Shown: in pieces, positions 39,032 to 48,327 of the stretch | Layout of the letters: every line of letters begins with the position of its first letter | Position numbering within the stretch: the stretch's first letter is position 1 | Assembly (NCBI GenBank): GCA_963741995.1 | Contig: CAVUKI010000010.1 | Coordinates: forward strand, 434,001-498,000 | Direction: 5' to 3' | Length of the DNA: 64,000 bases | Source of the DNA: Bog-473 sp963741995 | Lineage (GTDB): Bacteria; Actinomycetota; Acidimicrobiia; Acidimicrobiales; RAAP-2 | Position numbers and translations under genes: made by a program | The notes under the pieces: generated by a model | Databases searched by the model: none | Seen by the model: only the letters and a program-made list of their open reading frames with translations | Told to the model about the DNA's origin: nothing

Positions 39032-39085
39032 CGCAACCCCACTCACCGTCCACTTCACGGAGATACTCCGGAAACCGAGAGCACC

Positions 39086-39628
39086 ATGACCACCGCAGGC
39101 ATTTTCCTCTTGCCCAATGGGACCTTCTTCATTGAGCTGATCGTCTCCATCATCTTGATCCTGGCGATCTACAAGTGGGTGCTCCCACCCCTCAACAAGG
39201 CGATGGAGGAGCGCCAGGAGAAGATCAGAGAGTCGCTGGAGTCCGCCGACAAGGCGCGCGCCGACGCCGAGGCCGCTGACGACGAGCGCCGGAACGTGCT
39301 GGAAGAAGCGCGCCACCAGGCGCGCGAGATCGTCGCCACGGCCAATCGCACGGCCGAGCAGGTGCGCACCGATGCGCAGGCCCGGGGGCAGGGCGAGTAC
39401 GAGCGCATCGTCGGCAACGCCGACCTCGAGATCGCCCTGGCCCGCCAGCGGGCGATCGAGGAGGCGGCGTCGCGCATGGGTGAGATCGTGATGGACGTGG
39501 TGGAGCGGGTCATCGGCCGTGAGGTGAACGCCGAGGCGCACCGCGACCTCATTGACGAAGCCGTCGCCGCCCTGCGGGCCGACACCACCGGTGGCGCCGC
39601 CGCTGCCGGGACCGGGGCCAGGCAGTGA
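39086..39628 (+). CDS. atpF: ATP synthase F0 subunit b
   Basis: The 180-residue protein has an N-terminal membrane helix (FIELIVSIILILAIYKWVLP) and a long charged coiled coil forming the peripheral stalk. It ends in a low-complexity Ala/Gly tail. It is a separate b subunit, not the b-delta fusion found in mycobacteria. Its stop overlaps the atpH GTG (GTGA). Confidence 0.95.
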   Translation: MTTAGIFLLPNGTFFIELIVSIILILAIYKWVLPPLNKAMEERQEKIRESLESADKARADAEAADDERRNVLEEARHQAREIVATANRTAEQVRTDAQARGQGEYERIVGNADLEIALARQRAIEEAASRMGEIVMDVVERVIGREVNAEAHRDLIDEAVAALRADTTGGAAAAGTGARQ

Positions 39629-40563
39629 ACCCCTCGCTGCAGGGGTACACGGCCGCAGTCGCCGAGGCGGCCGGCCCGGCCGCGCTCGGCGCCCTGGCGG
39701 CCGACCTCGAGGCGATTGAGCAGCTCGTGCTGGCGAACGCCCAGCTCCGCGCCGCGCTGACCGACACGGCGGTGCCCGGTCCGGTCCGCCGGGCCGTCGT
39801 GCTCGACCTGCTGGACGGGAAGGTCACACCCGAGGCGCGCCGGCTGGCCGCGTACGCCTGCATGGTGGTCGCGGCACCCGAGGTCACGCCAGCGCTCGGC
39901 TGGGTCAGCACCCGGGTGCGTCACCTCTCCGAGGGGCAGGACGACGAGCCGAGCCTGAGCCTGATGCAGTCCCGCCAGCGCGTCGGGGGTTTCGCCACGG
40001 CCGTGTACGAGGACATGTCCACCGCCGAGCTGGAGTCGCTCGAGGACGACCTCTTCCGGTTCGCCCGGATCGTGGCAGCCACGCCGCCCCTCCGTGCCGC
40101 CCTGTCGGACCGCGACCTGGACGTGGCCGCACGCCAGGGCCTGGTCACGCAGTTGCTCGAGGGCAAGGTGCCGGCCGCCAGCCTTGCGCTGGCCCGCTTC
40201 GCCGTGACCGGGGGCCGGGCCCGGGACATCGTCGGGACACTGGACTTCCTGGTGGAGCTCACCGCCCAGGCCCGGGGCTGGCGCATCGCCCGCGTCCGAG
40301 CGGCGGCGCCGATCGAGGACACCCAACGGGCCGAGTTGGCCGCATCGCTCGGCACCCTGGCCGGTGGGCCGGTGGAGTTGCAGGTGGAGATGGACGAGTC
40401 GCTGCTGAGCGGCGCGTTGATCCGCATCGGCGACCTGCAGGTGGACGCCACGGCACGGGGCAGGATCGACGCCCTACGCGAGTACTTCACGCCGACCGGC
40501 TGGGAGCCGGCCGGGTTCGGCCGAGGGCACAGCGCGCAGGACCAGACAGAGGGAGCAGAGTGA
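39625..40563 (+). CDS. atpH: ATP synthase subunit delta with a duplicated N-terminal domain
   Basis: Delta joins the peripheral stalk to F1. Usual length is about 180 residues; this one has 312. Residues about 8-77 (LRAALTDTAVPGPVRRAVVL, LLDGKV) and 119-190 (LRAALSDRDLDVAARQGLVT, LLEGKV) are two copies of the helical OSCP N-domain, sharing LRAAL-D, a VxxLLxGKV core and LAxxA. The C-terminal domain (about 222-290, MDESLLSGALIRIGDLQVDA) is single. The GTG start overlaps the atpF stop. Confidence 0.92.
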   Translation: MNPSLQGYTAAVAEAAGPAALGALAADLEAIEQLVLANAQLRAALTDTAVPGPVRRAVVLDLLDGKVTPEARRLAAYACMVVAAPEVTPALGWVSTRVRHLSEGQDDEPSLSLMQSRQRVGGFATAVYEDMSTAELESLEDDLFRFARIVAATPPLRAALSDRDLDVAARQGLVTQLLEGKVPAASLALARFAVTGGRARDIVGTLDFLVELTAQARGWRIARVRAAAPIEDTQRAELAASLGTLAGGPVELQVEMDESLLSGALIRIGDLQVDATARGRIDALREYFTPTGWEPAGFGRGHSAQDQTEGAE

Positions 40564-42086
40564 TGGCAGAGCTCACGATTGACGCCAGTGAGATCACCCG
40601 GGCGCTGGAGCGCCACGTCGAGGAGTACACACCGGCCGTGGGCACCGAGCAGATCGGGCGCATCGTCGAGGTCGGTGACGGCATCGCCCGGGTTTCCGGG
40701 CTGCCCGGTGCCGCGGTGAACGAGTTGCTGGAATTCGAGGACGGGACCCTCGGTCTCGCGCTGAACCTCGACGAGGACACCATCGGTGCCGTCGTCCTGG
40801 GCGAAGTCGACCACCTCGAGGAGGAGCAGACGGTCAAGGCCACCGGGCGCATCCAGACCGTCCCGGTCGGCGACGCGCTGCTGGGCCGCGTGGTGAACGC
40901 GCTGGGCGAGCCGCTCGACGGCAAGGGCTCGATCAACACCACCGAGACGCGCCGCATGGAGGTGCAGGCGCCCGGGATCGTCGGCCGGCAGCCGGTGAGC
41001 GAGCCGCTGCAGACGGGCATCAAGGCCATTGACGCCATGACGCCCATCGGGCGCGGGCAGCGGGAGCTGATCATCGGCGACCGCAAGACCGGCAAGACCA
41101 CGGTCGCGGTCGACACCATCATCAACCAGGCCGGCCAGGGCGTGAAGTGCATCTACGTCGCCATCGGCCAGAAGAACTCCTCGGTGGCGCAGACCGTGGC
41201 CACTCTGGAGGACCACCAGGCGCTCGAGTACACCGTCGTGGTGGTCGCCTCGGCCGGGGATCCCGCCCCCTTCAAGTACCTGGCGCCCTACGCCGGATGC
41301 GCCATGGGCCAGCACTGGATGGAGAACGGCGAGCACGCACTGATCATCTACGACGACCTCTCCAAGCAGGCGGAGGCCTACCGGTCCGTGTCGCTGCTCC
41401 TCCGGCGCCCTCCGGGGCGCGAGGCGTACCCCGGCGACGTCTTCTACCTGCACTCGCGCCTGCTCGAGCGGGCCGCCAAGCTCTCCGACGCGCTCGGCGG
41501 CGGGTCGATGACCGCGCTGCCGGTCATCGAGACCAAGGCCGGCGACATCTCGGCCTACATCCCGACCAACGTCATCTCCATCACCGACGGCCAGGTCTTC
41601 CTGGAGACCGACCTGTTCAACTCGGGCATCCGGCCGGCCATCAACGTCGGCAACTCGGTGAGCCGTGTGGGAAGTGCCGCCCAGGTCAAGGCCATGAAGC
41701 AGGTCTCGGGCACGCTCAAGCTCGACCTGGCGCAGTTCCGCGAGCTCGAGTCGTTCGCCACCTTCGGCTCTGAGCTCGACCGCGTGTCCCAGGCCCAGCT
41801 CGACCGCGGCTACAGGCTGACAGAGCTGCTCAAGCAGCCCCAGAACCAGCCGGTGCCGGTGGAGGAGCAGGTCGTCGTCATTTACGCCGGGACAAAGGGC
41901 TGGACGGACACGGTCCCGGTGAGCGAGGTGCAGCGCTTCGCGACGGAGGTCATCGAGTACTTCAAGGCGAACCACCCGGCCGTGCTCGAGACGATCCGGA
42001 CCACCGGCGCCATGCCCGGAGGCGACGAGCTCGACAAGGGCCTGACGACGTTCCTCGAGGGATTCGACACCGGGAAGGTCGACTGA
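40563..42086 (+). CDS. atpA: ATP synthase F1 subunit alpha
   Basis: The 507-residue alpha subunit has an N-terminal helix, a beta-barrel (GRIVEVGDGIARVSGLPGAA), the nucleotide-binding domain with Walker A GDRKTGKTTVA, and the signature PAINVGNSVSRVGSAAQVKA. All motifs are intact. The ATG overlaps the atpH stop; GGGAGCAGAG is upstream. Confidence 0.97.
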   Translation: MAELTIDASEITRALERHVEEYTPAVGTEQIGRIVEVGDGIARVSGLPGAAVNELLEFEDGTLGLALNLDEDTIGAVVLGEVDHLEEEQTVKATGRIQTVPVGDALLGRVVNALGEPLDGKGSINTTETRRMEVQAPGIVGRQPVSEPLQTGIKAIDAMTPIGRGQRELIIGDRKTGKTTVAVDTIINQAGQGVKCIYVAIGQKNSSVAQTVATLEDHQALEYTVVVVASAGDPAPFKYLAPYAGCAMGQHWMENGEHALIIYDDLSKQAEAYRSVSLLLRRPPGREAYPGDVFYLHSRLLERAAKLSDALGGGSMTALPVIETKAGDISAYIPTNVISITDGQVFLETDLFNSGIRPAINVGNSVSRVGSAAQVKAMKQVSGTLKLDLAQFRELESFATFGSELDRVSQAQLDRGYRLTELLKQPQNQPVPVEEQVVVIYAGTKGWTDTVPVSEVQRFATEVIEYFKANHPAVLETIRTTGAMPGGDELDKGLTTFLEGFDTGKVD

Positions 42087-42089
42087 CGC

Positions 42090-42995
42090 ATGGCCGGAGG
42101 CCAAGAGCGCATTCTGCGGCGCCGTATCCGCAGTGTGCAGTCCACGAGGAAGATCACCAAGGCGATGGAGCTCATCGCCGCGTCGCGGATCGTGCGCGCC
42201 CAGAACCGGATCGCGGCGAACCGCCCCTTCCGCGAGGGCATGGAGCGCGTGCTGCGGCTGACGGCGGCGGCCGACCCGATGGCGGCGAAGAAGCTGCTCG
42301 GCACGCCCGAGTCTCCGCAGCACGTCGGGATCCTGGCCATCGCCGGCGACCGGGGGCTGGCCGGGTCGTACAACTCGGGCGTCCTGCGCCTGACCGAGCG
42401 CACGGTGGCCGAGTACCGTGCCGCCGGCGCCGAGGTCACGGTGTGGTCCGTGGGCAAGAAGGCCCCGTCGTATCTCCGCTATCGCGGCATTGACGTCGCG
42501 CAGTCGTTCACCGGCGTGGCCGATCGGCCGGAGTTCGGCGACGCCCGTGAGATCGCCGCCATCGTGGCCGCGCCCTTCGCCTCCGGTGAGGTCGACCTGG
42601 TGCAGATGGTGTCCACCCGCTTCGTTTCCGCCGGGACCCAGCGCGTCGAGCAGATGCAGATGCTGCCCCTCCCGCTGCCCGAGGAGGCCGGCGTGGTGTA
42701 CGAGGAGGACGGGTCGCTCGAGGGGTACACCGAGTTCGAGCCGGAGCCGGCGAAGCTCCTGGCCAAGTTGGCCCCACGCGCCCTCGAGGCGGAGATCTTC
42801 GCCGCGCTGCTCGAAGGTGCGGCCGCGTTCTTCACCGCGCAGCAACGGGCCATGGCGGCCGCGACCGAGAATGCGGACGAGCTCGTCCGCACCCTGACCC
42901 GCGTCATGAACCGCGCCCGTCAGGACGCCATCACCACCGAGATCATGGAGATCGTCGGCGGGGCCGAGGCGCTCCGCCAATCGAAGGGAGCTTGA
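42090..42995 (+). CDS. atpG: ATP synthase F1 subunit gamma
   Basis: The 301-residue rotor shaft begins with the coiled coil RRRIRSVQSTRKITKAMELI and ends with the matching helix ALLEGAAAFFTAQQRAMAAA, NRARQDAITTEIMEIVGGAE. These N- and C-terminal helices are the conserved parts of gamma. It lies between atpA (three bases) and atpD (four bases). Confidence 0.96.
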   Translation: MAGGQERILRRRIRSVQSTRKITKAMELIAASRIVRAQNRIAANRPFREGMERVLRLTAAADPMAAKKLLGTPESPQHVGILAIAGDRGLAGSYNSGVLRLTERTVAEYRAAGAEVTVWSVGKKAPSYLRYRGIDVAQSFTGVADRPEFGDAREIAAIVAAPFASGEVDLVQMVSTRFVSAGTQRVEQMQMLPLPLPEEAGVVYEEDGSLEGYTEFEPEPAKLLAKLAPRALEAEIFAALLEGAAAFFTAQQRAMAAATENADELVRTLTRVMNRARQDAITTEIMEIVGGAEALRQSKGA

Positions 42996-42999
42996 CCGC

Positions 43000-44454
43000 A
43001 TGACCACCACCGCACACACGGGCGACACCACAGGACGGACGCTCGAGGAAGGGCGCGTCGTCGCCATCGCCGGACCGGTGATCGACGTCGAGTTCCCCCC
43101 GCACGCCCTGCCCGAGATCAACTTCGAGGTCGAGTTCGACATCGAGCTCGACGGGTCCACGCACACGGTGGCGGCCGAGGTGGCCCAGCAGATCGGTGAC
43201 GGGCGCGTCCGTTGCATCTGCATGCAGCAGACCGACGGGCTCGTACGCGGCGCGGCAGTGCGCAACCTCGGCCGCGGCATTTCGGTCCCGGTCGGCAACG
43301 CCGTGCTGGGCCACGTCTTCAACGTGCTGGGCCAGCCTCTCGACACCGACCACATTGACGGGATCGAGGAGCGCTGGGAGATCCACCGCCCCGCCCCGGC
43401 GTTCGACCAACTGGAGCCGAGGGCCCAGATGTTCGAGACCGGCATCAAGGTCATCGACCTCCTCGAGCCGTACGTGCAGGGCGGCAAGATCGGCCTCTTC
43501 GGCGGTGCCGGTGTCGGCAAGACGGTCATCATCCAGGAGATGATCCACCGCGTGGCCCAGCAGTACAGCGGGGTCTCGGTCTTCGCCGGCGTCGGAGAGC
43601 GCACGCGTGAGGGCACCGACATGTGGCTCGAGATGCAGGAGTCCGGCGTCATCGACAAGGCAGCGCTGGTGTACGGCCAGATGGACGAGCCCCCGGGCGT
43701 CCGCCTGCGCGTCGCCCTGGCCGCGCTGACCATGGCCGAGTACTTCCGGGACGTGCAGCACCAGGACGTGTTGCTGTTCGTCGACAACATCTTCCGCTTC
43801 GTCCAGGCCGGTTCCGAGGTCTCGACCCTGTTGGGCCGCATGCCCTCGGCCGTGGGGTACCAGCCGACCCTGGCCGATGAGATGGGCGAGCTGCAAGAGC
43901 GCATCACCTCGACCAAGGGGAAGTCGATCACCTCACTGCAGGCCGTCTACGTCCCCGCCGACGACTACACGGACCCGGCTCCGTTCACGACGTTCACCCA
44001 CCTCGATGCGACCACCGAGCTGTCGCGGCAGATCGCGGCGTTGGGCATCTACCCGGCCGTGGACCCGCTGGCGTCGACCTCGAACATCCTGGCGCCCGAG
44101 ATCGTCGGGGACCGTCACTACGCCGTCGCCCGCCGGACCCAGGAGATCCTGCAGCGGTACAAGGAGCTCCAGGACATCATCGCCATTCTCGGCATGGACG
44201 AGCTCTCGGAGGAGGACCGCGTGACGGTGAGCCGGGCCCGCAAGGTCCAGCGTTACCTGTCCCAGCCGTTCTTCGTGGCCGAGGTCTTCACGGGAGTGCC
44301 GGGCATCTTCGTGCCGATCGACGAGACGGTCGAGTCGTTCGAGGCGCTGGCCAACGGCGACCTCGACAACATTCCCGAGCAGGCCTTCCTCAACGTCGGC
44401 GGCGTGGAGTCCGTGTTGGAGAAGGCGAAGACGCTCGAGGCCGAGGCGGGCTAG
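43000..44454 (+). CDS. atpD: ATP synthase F1 subunit beta
   Basis: The 484-residue catalytic subunit has Walker A GGAGVGKTVIIQEMI, the catalytic Glu in GVGERTREG, Walker B DVLLFVDNIFRF, the DELSEED-like loop MDELSEEDRVTVSRA, and YVPADDYTDPAPFTTF. All are intact. Its stop overlaps the atpC GTG by one base. Confidence 0.98.
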   Translation: MTTTAHTGDTTGRTLEEGRVVAIAGPVIDVEFPPHALPEINFEVEFDIELDGSTHTVAAEVAQQIGDGRVRCICMQQTDGLVRGAAVRNLGRGISVPVGNAVLGHVFNVLGQPLDTDHIDGIEERWEIHRPAPAFDQLEPRAQMFETGIKVIDLLEPYVQGGKIGLFGGAGVGKTVIIQEMIHRVAQQYSGVSVFAGVGERTREGTDMWLEMQESGVIDKAALVYGQMDEPPGVRLRVALAALTMAEYFRDVQHQDVLLFVDNIFRFVQAGSEVSTLLGRMPSAVGYQPTLADEMGELQERITSTKGKSITSLQAVYVPADDYTDPAPFTTFTHLDATTELSRQIAALGIYPAVDPLASTSNILAPEIVGDRHYAVARRTQEILQRYKELQDIIAILGMDELSEEDRVTVSRARKVQRYLSQPFFVAEVFTGVPGIFVPIDETVESFEALANGDLDNIPEQAFLNVGGVESVLEKAKTLEAEAG

Positions 44455-44963
44455 TGGCCGACGGCGTCTTCGGCGTGGAGATCGTCACGCCCGAACAGTC
44501 CCTCTTCGCCGGTGGCGCGACCTCGATCGTGCTGGCCACCTCCGAGGGGGCCCTCACGGTCCTCGACGGCCACACCCCCCTGGTGGGCGACGTGGTGCAC
44601 TGCGAGGTGAAGGTCGAGCAGGCCGAAGGGACCCTGGTGCTCCTGGCGGTGCACGGCGGGTTCCTCCAGGTGGACACCAGCCCGGGCGCGGCCGAGGGCC
44701 TGGCCGAGGGGGACGGTCCGCTCGCCGGGTTGTCGACCCGGGTGACCGTGCTCGCCGGTGTGGCGGAGCTGGCCTCGGAGATCGACGTGCCCCGAGCCGA
44801 GGAGGCACGCGAGCGTGCCGCGCAGCGGGTCAGCGAAATGGGGTCGGGCCGGGGCCCGGTCTCGGAGGACCCCGTCGAGGACCTGGAACTGGCCGACGCG
44901 GAAGGTGCGCTGGCCCGGGCCGAGCTGCGCCTTGCCGTGGCCGCCGACAACGCCGCCGCCTAG
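44454..44963 (+). CDS. atpC: ATP synthase F1 subunit epsilon, extended C-terminus
   Basis: Epsilon couples the shaft and c-ring and inhibits ATP hydrolysis. The beta-sandwich domain is clear (EIVTPEQSLFAGGATSIVLA, EGALTVLDGHTPLVGDVV). The family's usual length is about 85-140; this one has 169, with an insert after GGFLQVDTSP and an acidic linker (GSGRGPVSEDPVEDLELAD) before a final helix. The GTG overlaps the atpD stop. It ends the operon and converges on glpX. Confidence 0.93.
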   Translation: MADGVFGVEIVTPEQSLFAGGATSIVLATSEGALTVLDGHTPLVGDVVHCEVKVEQAEGTLVLLAVHGGFLQVDTSPGAAEGLAEGDGPLAGLSTRVTVLAGVAELASEIDVPRAEEARERAAQRVSEMGSGRGPVSEDPVEDLELADAEGALARAELRLAVAADNAAA

Positions 44964-45003
44964 ACGGGTTCCGGCGGCCGGACCGGCTGCCGCCCGACCG
45001 GGA

Positions 45004-45999
45004 TCAGCCGAAGGAGATGGAGCTGAACTCCGCCAGTTTGCCCAAGGCGTGGCTGGCGTCGATTTTGCGCAGCGTCCCGGACTTGGAGCGCATGACCAGC
45101 GACTGCGTCGTGGCCCCGAACTCGTGGTACTGCACACCCTGCAGCAGCTCGCCGTCGGTGATGCCGGTGGCGGCGAAGAAGCAGTTGTTGCCCTGGACGA
45201 GATCGTCGGTCGTCAGCACGGCGTCCAGCGCGTACCCGGCCTCGAGAGCGGCGGTGCGCTCCTCCTCGTTGCGCGGATAGAGCCTGCCCTGGATCTCGGC
45301 GCCCATGCACTTCAGGGCGGCGGCGGCCAGCACGCCCTCGGGCGTCCCGCCGATGCCGAAGAGGATGTCGGTGCCCGCGCCGGGCCACCCGGTGGCGATG
45401 GCGCCGGCCACGTCACCGTCGGAGATGAGGCGGATCCGCGCTCCCGTGGACCGCACCTCGGCGACCAGGGCATCGTGGCGGGGCCGGTCCAGAATGACCG
45501 CCGTCAGGTCTCGGATGGGGCGTCCCAGGGCCTCCGAGAGGGCGTGCAGGTTCTCCGTGGGCGTGCGCCGGATGTCGCAGGCGCCCTTGGCGCGGGGCCC
45601 CACGGCGAGCTTCTCCATGTAGACGCAGGGACCGGGGTCGAACATGGCGCCGCGTTCGGCCACGGCGATGACGGCCAGCGCACCGCCGCGGCCCTGGGCG
45701 GTCAGGGTGGTCCCGTCGATGGGGTCCACGGCGATGTCGGTCAGCGGGGGAGTGCCGTCGCCGATCTTCTCCCCGTTGAAGAGCATCGGCGCGTTGTCCT
45801 TCTCGCCCTCGCCGATGACCACGATCCCGTCCATGGGCACGCTCGACAGCACGGTGCGCATGGCCTCGACCGCCGCCGCGTCGGCACCGAGCTTGTCGCC
45901 CCGGCCCATCCAGCGGCTGGCCGCCATGGCTGCCGCCTCGGTGACACGAACGAGGTCCATGGCGAGGTTGCGGTCGGGGGCTTGGCGCGACGTCACCAC
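45004..45999 (-). CDS. glpX: Class II fructose-1,6-bisphosphatase
   Basis: GlpX hydrolyses fructose-1,6-bisphosphate in gluconeogenesis. The protein of about 331 residues has RNLAMDLVRVTEAAAMAASR, the metal site VIGEGEKDNAPML and VDPIDGTTLTAQG, the phosphate-binding region RLISDGDVAGAI and GIGGTPEGVLAAAALKCMGA. A GTG at 45999 is chosen because TATGGT lies eight bases upstream. A GTG at 46032 gives 342 residues and is the alternative. It is divergent from murA. Confidence 0.94.
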   Translation of the reverse strand: MVTSRQAPDRNLAMDLVRVTEAAAMAASRWMGRGDKLGADAAAVEAMRTVLSSVPMDGIVVIGEGEKDNAPMLFNGEKIGDGTPPLTDIAVDPIDGTTLTAQGRGGALAVIAVAERGAMFDPGPCVYMEKLAVGPRAKGACDIRRTPTENLHALSEALGRPIRDLTAVILDRPRHDALVAEVRSTGARIRLISDGDVAGAIATGWPGAGTDILFGIGGTPEGVLAAAALKCMGAEIQGRLYPRNEEERTAALEAGYALDAVLTTDDLVQGNNCFFAATGITDGELLQGVQYHEFGATTQSLVMRSKSGTLRKIDASHALGKLAEFSSISFG

Positions 46000-46007
46000 G
46001 AGACCTG

Positions 46008-46065
46008 ACCATAGTTGCTGGCGGATCGTCACTTGCCGGTCCGGCCATCCCCCAGCGGCGATACT
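46008..46065. promoter_or_regulatory. Divergent leaderless promoters of glpX and murA
   Basis: Minus-strand TATGGT (46008-46013) lies eight bases before the glpX GTG at 45999. Plus-strand GATACT (46060-46065) lies seven bases before the murA GTG at 46073. Both messages would begin at or next to the start codon. Confidence 0.45.
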
Positions 46066-46072
46066 TGGGGTC

Positions 46073-47335
46073 GTGGATCAGATCGTCGTCGAGCCCAGCG
46101 GGCCGCTCCGGGGCACGGTCAGCGCGGGCGGGGCGAAGAATTCGGCGCTCAAGCTGATGGCGGCCTGCCTGCTCGCCGAGGGTTGCACCGTGCTTTCCAA
46201 CGTGCCCCGCATCTCCGACGTCGACACCATGGCCGAGGTGCTGCGGGGCATCGGGGCACGGGTCGAGCGGCTGGACAACGGGGATGTGAGCGTGACGACC
46301 CCCCCGGAGGGCGAGCTGGTCCCCTCGGGCCCCTACGACCTGTTCGAGCGGATGCGGGCCTCGGTCGTGGTTCTCGGGCTCCTCCTGGCCCGCTGTGGCT
46401 CCGTACGGGTCCCCCTGCCCGGCGGGGACGATTTCGGGGACCGGCCGATCGACTTCCACCTGACCGGCCTCAGCGCCATGGGCGCCCGTTTCGAGTCGTC
46501 CCACGGCGAAGTGCGGGGGACGGTACCTGGTGGGCGGCTGGTCGGCACCCGGGTCGTCCTCGAGTACCCGAGCCACACGGCGACGGACAACCTGCTCATG
46601 GCCGCGGTCCTGGCCAAGGGCACGACGGTGATCGAGAACGCCGCCAAGGAGCCCGAGATCGCCGACCTGGCCGCCATGCTGTGCGACATGGGCGCGGTCG
46701 TGCACGGCGCCGGCACGTCCCGCATTGAGATCGAAGGGGTCGAGGCGTTGCGCCCCACCCGCCACGCCGTCGTCGCCGATCGGGTGGTGGCCGCGACGTA
46801 CCTGGCGGCGGTGGGCATGGCGGGTGGGGAGGTCACCATCGCCGACGCCCGGCCCGAGCACATGGAAATGCTCCTGCGCAAGGTCGACCAAATGGGCGTG
46901 GCCACGGACATGGGCCCCTCCGGCTTGCGGGCCAGCGCCGAGGAGCGGCTGGTGGCGGCGGACGTGGCGACGCTCCCGTACCCGGGCGTGGCCACCGATT
47001 ACAGCCCGCTGCTGGTGGCAATGCTGACGGTGTCCGACGGCGTCGGGATCCTCACCGAGAACCTGTTCTCCGGGCGGTTCCGCTACGTGGAGGAGCTGCG
47101 GCGGATGGGCGCGGACATCCGGACCGAAGGCCACCATGCCGTGGTGCGCGGCGTCCGCAGGCTCTCGGGCGCCCCCGTCCGTGCCCCCGACATCCGGGCC
47201 GGAGTGGCCCTCGTGCTGGCCGGTCTGGTGGCGGACGGCGAGACGGTGGTGGGCGGCGCCCATCACATCGGCCGGGGCTACGAGGATCTGGCCGGTGCGC
47301 TGTGCTCGCTGGGAGCGCGGGTGACCCGGCGATGA
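46073..47335 (+). CDS. murA: UDP-N-acetylglucosamine 1-carboxyvinyltransferase with Asp in place of the active-site Cys
   Basis: MurA makes the first committed peptidoglycan precursor from UDP-GlcNAc and phosphoenolpyruvate. The 420-residue protein has the Lys/Asn substrate motif GGAKNSALKLMAACLLAEG, the RASVVVLGLLLAR segment and the catalytic loop PGGDDFGDRPIDFH. Where E. coli MurA has Cys115 (PGGC) this has Asp119, the same change that makes mycobacterial and chlamydial MurA insensitive to fosfomycin. TDYSPLLVAMLTV and the C-terminal IRAGVALVLAGLVADGETV are intact. Its stop overlaps the meaB start (ATGA). Confidence 0.95.
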   Translation: MDQIVVEPSGPLRGTVSAGGAKNSALKLMAACLLAEGCTVLSNVPRISDVDTMAEVLRGIGARVERLDNGDVSVTTPPEGELVPSGPYDLFERMRASVVVLGLLLARCGSVRVPLPGGDDFGDRPIDFHLTGLSAMGARFESSHGEVRGTVPGGRLVGTRVVLEYPSHTATDNLLMAAVLAKGTTVIENAAKEPEIADLAAMLCDMGAVVHGAGTSRIEIEGVEALRPTRHAVVADRVVAATYLAAVGMAGGEVTIADARPEHMEMLLRKVDQMGVATDMGPSGLRASAEERLVAADVATLPYPGVATDYSPLLVAMLTVSDGVGILTENLFSGRFRYVEELRRMGADIRTEGHHAVVRGVRRLSGAPVRAPDIRAGVALVLAGLVADGETVVGGAHHIGRGYEDLAGALCSLGARVTRR

Positions 47336-48294
47336 GCTCGCTCCCGACCGATCCGGCGGCACTGCTGGCGCGCGCCCGTGCCGGCGATCGCGTCGCGCTG
47401 GCGCGCCTCCTCTCCTACGTCGAGCGGGGCGGCGAGACGGCCATGGCGGTGGCGGAGCTCGCCTACCGGTCTGCTGTCCCGTTCTCCGTCGGGCTCACCG
47501 GGGCGCCGGGCTCCGGGAAGTCGACACTGACCGACCGCCTCATCACCGAGGCCCGGGGCGGCTGGCCGGAGGGGGCGGCGATCTCGCAGGTGGCCGTGTT
47601 GGCCGTGGACCCGACATCGCCCTACAGCGGGGGCGCCATCCTGGGCGACCGCGTGCGCATGAACCAGCACGTGCTGGACCCGACTGTGTTCATCCGGTCG
47701 ATGGCGACACGCGGTCACCTCGGTGGGCTCTCCCTCGCCGTCCCCGATGCCATCCGCCTGCTCGGTGCCGCCGGCTTGGGCGTCGTCATCGTCGAAACGG
47801 TCGGCGTGGGCCAGATGGAGGTCGACATCGCGTCGGCGGCCGACACCACCGTGGTGGTGGTGACGCCCGGCTGGGGTGACTCCATGCAGGCGAGCAAGGC
47901 CGGCCTCCTCGAGGTGGCCGACGTCTTCGTGATCAACAAGGCGGATCGACCCGGCGTGCGCGAGGCCCGACGCGACCTCGAACAGATGCTCGACCTGGCG
48001 CGGCCGGGGTCGTGGCGGCCCGAGATCGTCGAGACGACCGCGACGGGCGGCGAGGGTATCGGCGAGCTCTGGCGCGCCGTGGCCCGGCACCGTGACCATC
48101 TGGTCGGCTCGGGCCAGCTCGCGGTCCGTCGCACGGACCGGGTGGCCCAGGAGCTGCGCCGGGTGTTGCTGGTCCGCACGGAGGTCAAGGTGGACGAGCT
48201 GGTCGCCGGGGAGGAGTTCACCACGGCCGTGAAGGCACTCGCCGCCGGGGAGCTGGATCCCTACCAGGCGGCAGAAAGCCTGCTGGCCGAATGA
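47332..48294 (+). CDS. meaB: MeaB/ArgK-family GTPase, methylmalonyl-CoA mutase chaperone
   Basis: MeaB protects and reloads methylmalonyl-CoA mutase with adenosylcobalamin using GTP. The 320-residue protein has the P-loop GLTGAPGSGKSTLTDRLI and VLAVDPTSPYSGGAILGDRV. The MNQHVLDPTVFIRSMATRGH block is a MeaB hallmark. VIVETVGVGQMEVDI and the NKAD base-recognition motif are present. No mutase gene is in the window. The ATG overlaps the murA stop. Confidence 0.95.
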   Translation: MSSLPTDPAALLARARAGDRVALARLLSYVERGGETAMAVAELAYRSAVPFSVGLTGAPGSGKSTLTDRLITEARGGWPEGAAISQVAVLAVDPTSPYSGGAILGDRVRMNQHVLDPTVFIRSMATRGHLGGLSLAVPDAIRLLGAAGLGVVIVETVGVGQMEVDIASAADTTVVVVTPGWGDSMQASKAGLLEVADVFVINKADRPGVREARRDLEQMLDLARPGSWRPEIVETTATGGEGIGELWRAVARHRDHLVGSGQLAVRRTDRVAQELRRVLLVRTEVKVDELVAGEEFTTAVKALAAGELDPYQAAESLLAE

Positions 48295-48315
48295 GTCGTC
48301 GTGCACCGGTTCCGG

Positions 48316-48321
48316 TACGGT
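48316..48321 (+). promoter_or_regulatory. Predicted -10 box of the enoyl-CoA hydratase gene (leaderless)
   Basis: TACGGT lies six bases before the ATG at 48328 and is preceded by CCGG, giving CCGGTACGGT. The same extended form occurs at the glyA/thiolase-like divergent promoters. Confidence 0.45.
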
Positions 48322-48327
48322 GCGGCC

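Noticed and set aside
39921..43931. Very long minus-strand open frame opposite atpH-atpA-atpG-atpD
   Set aside because: It is a mirror of well-conserved ATP synthase genes in high-GC DNA, where antisense frames often stay open. It has no recognisable domain.
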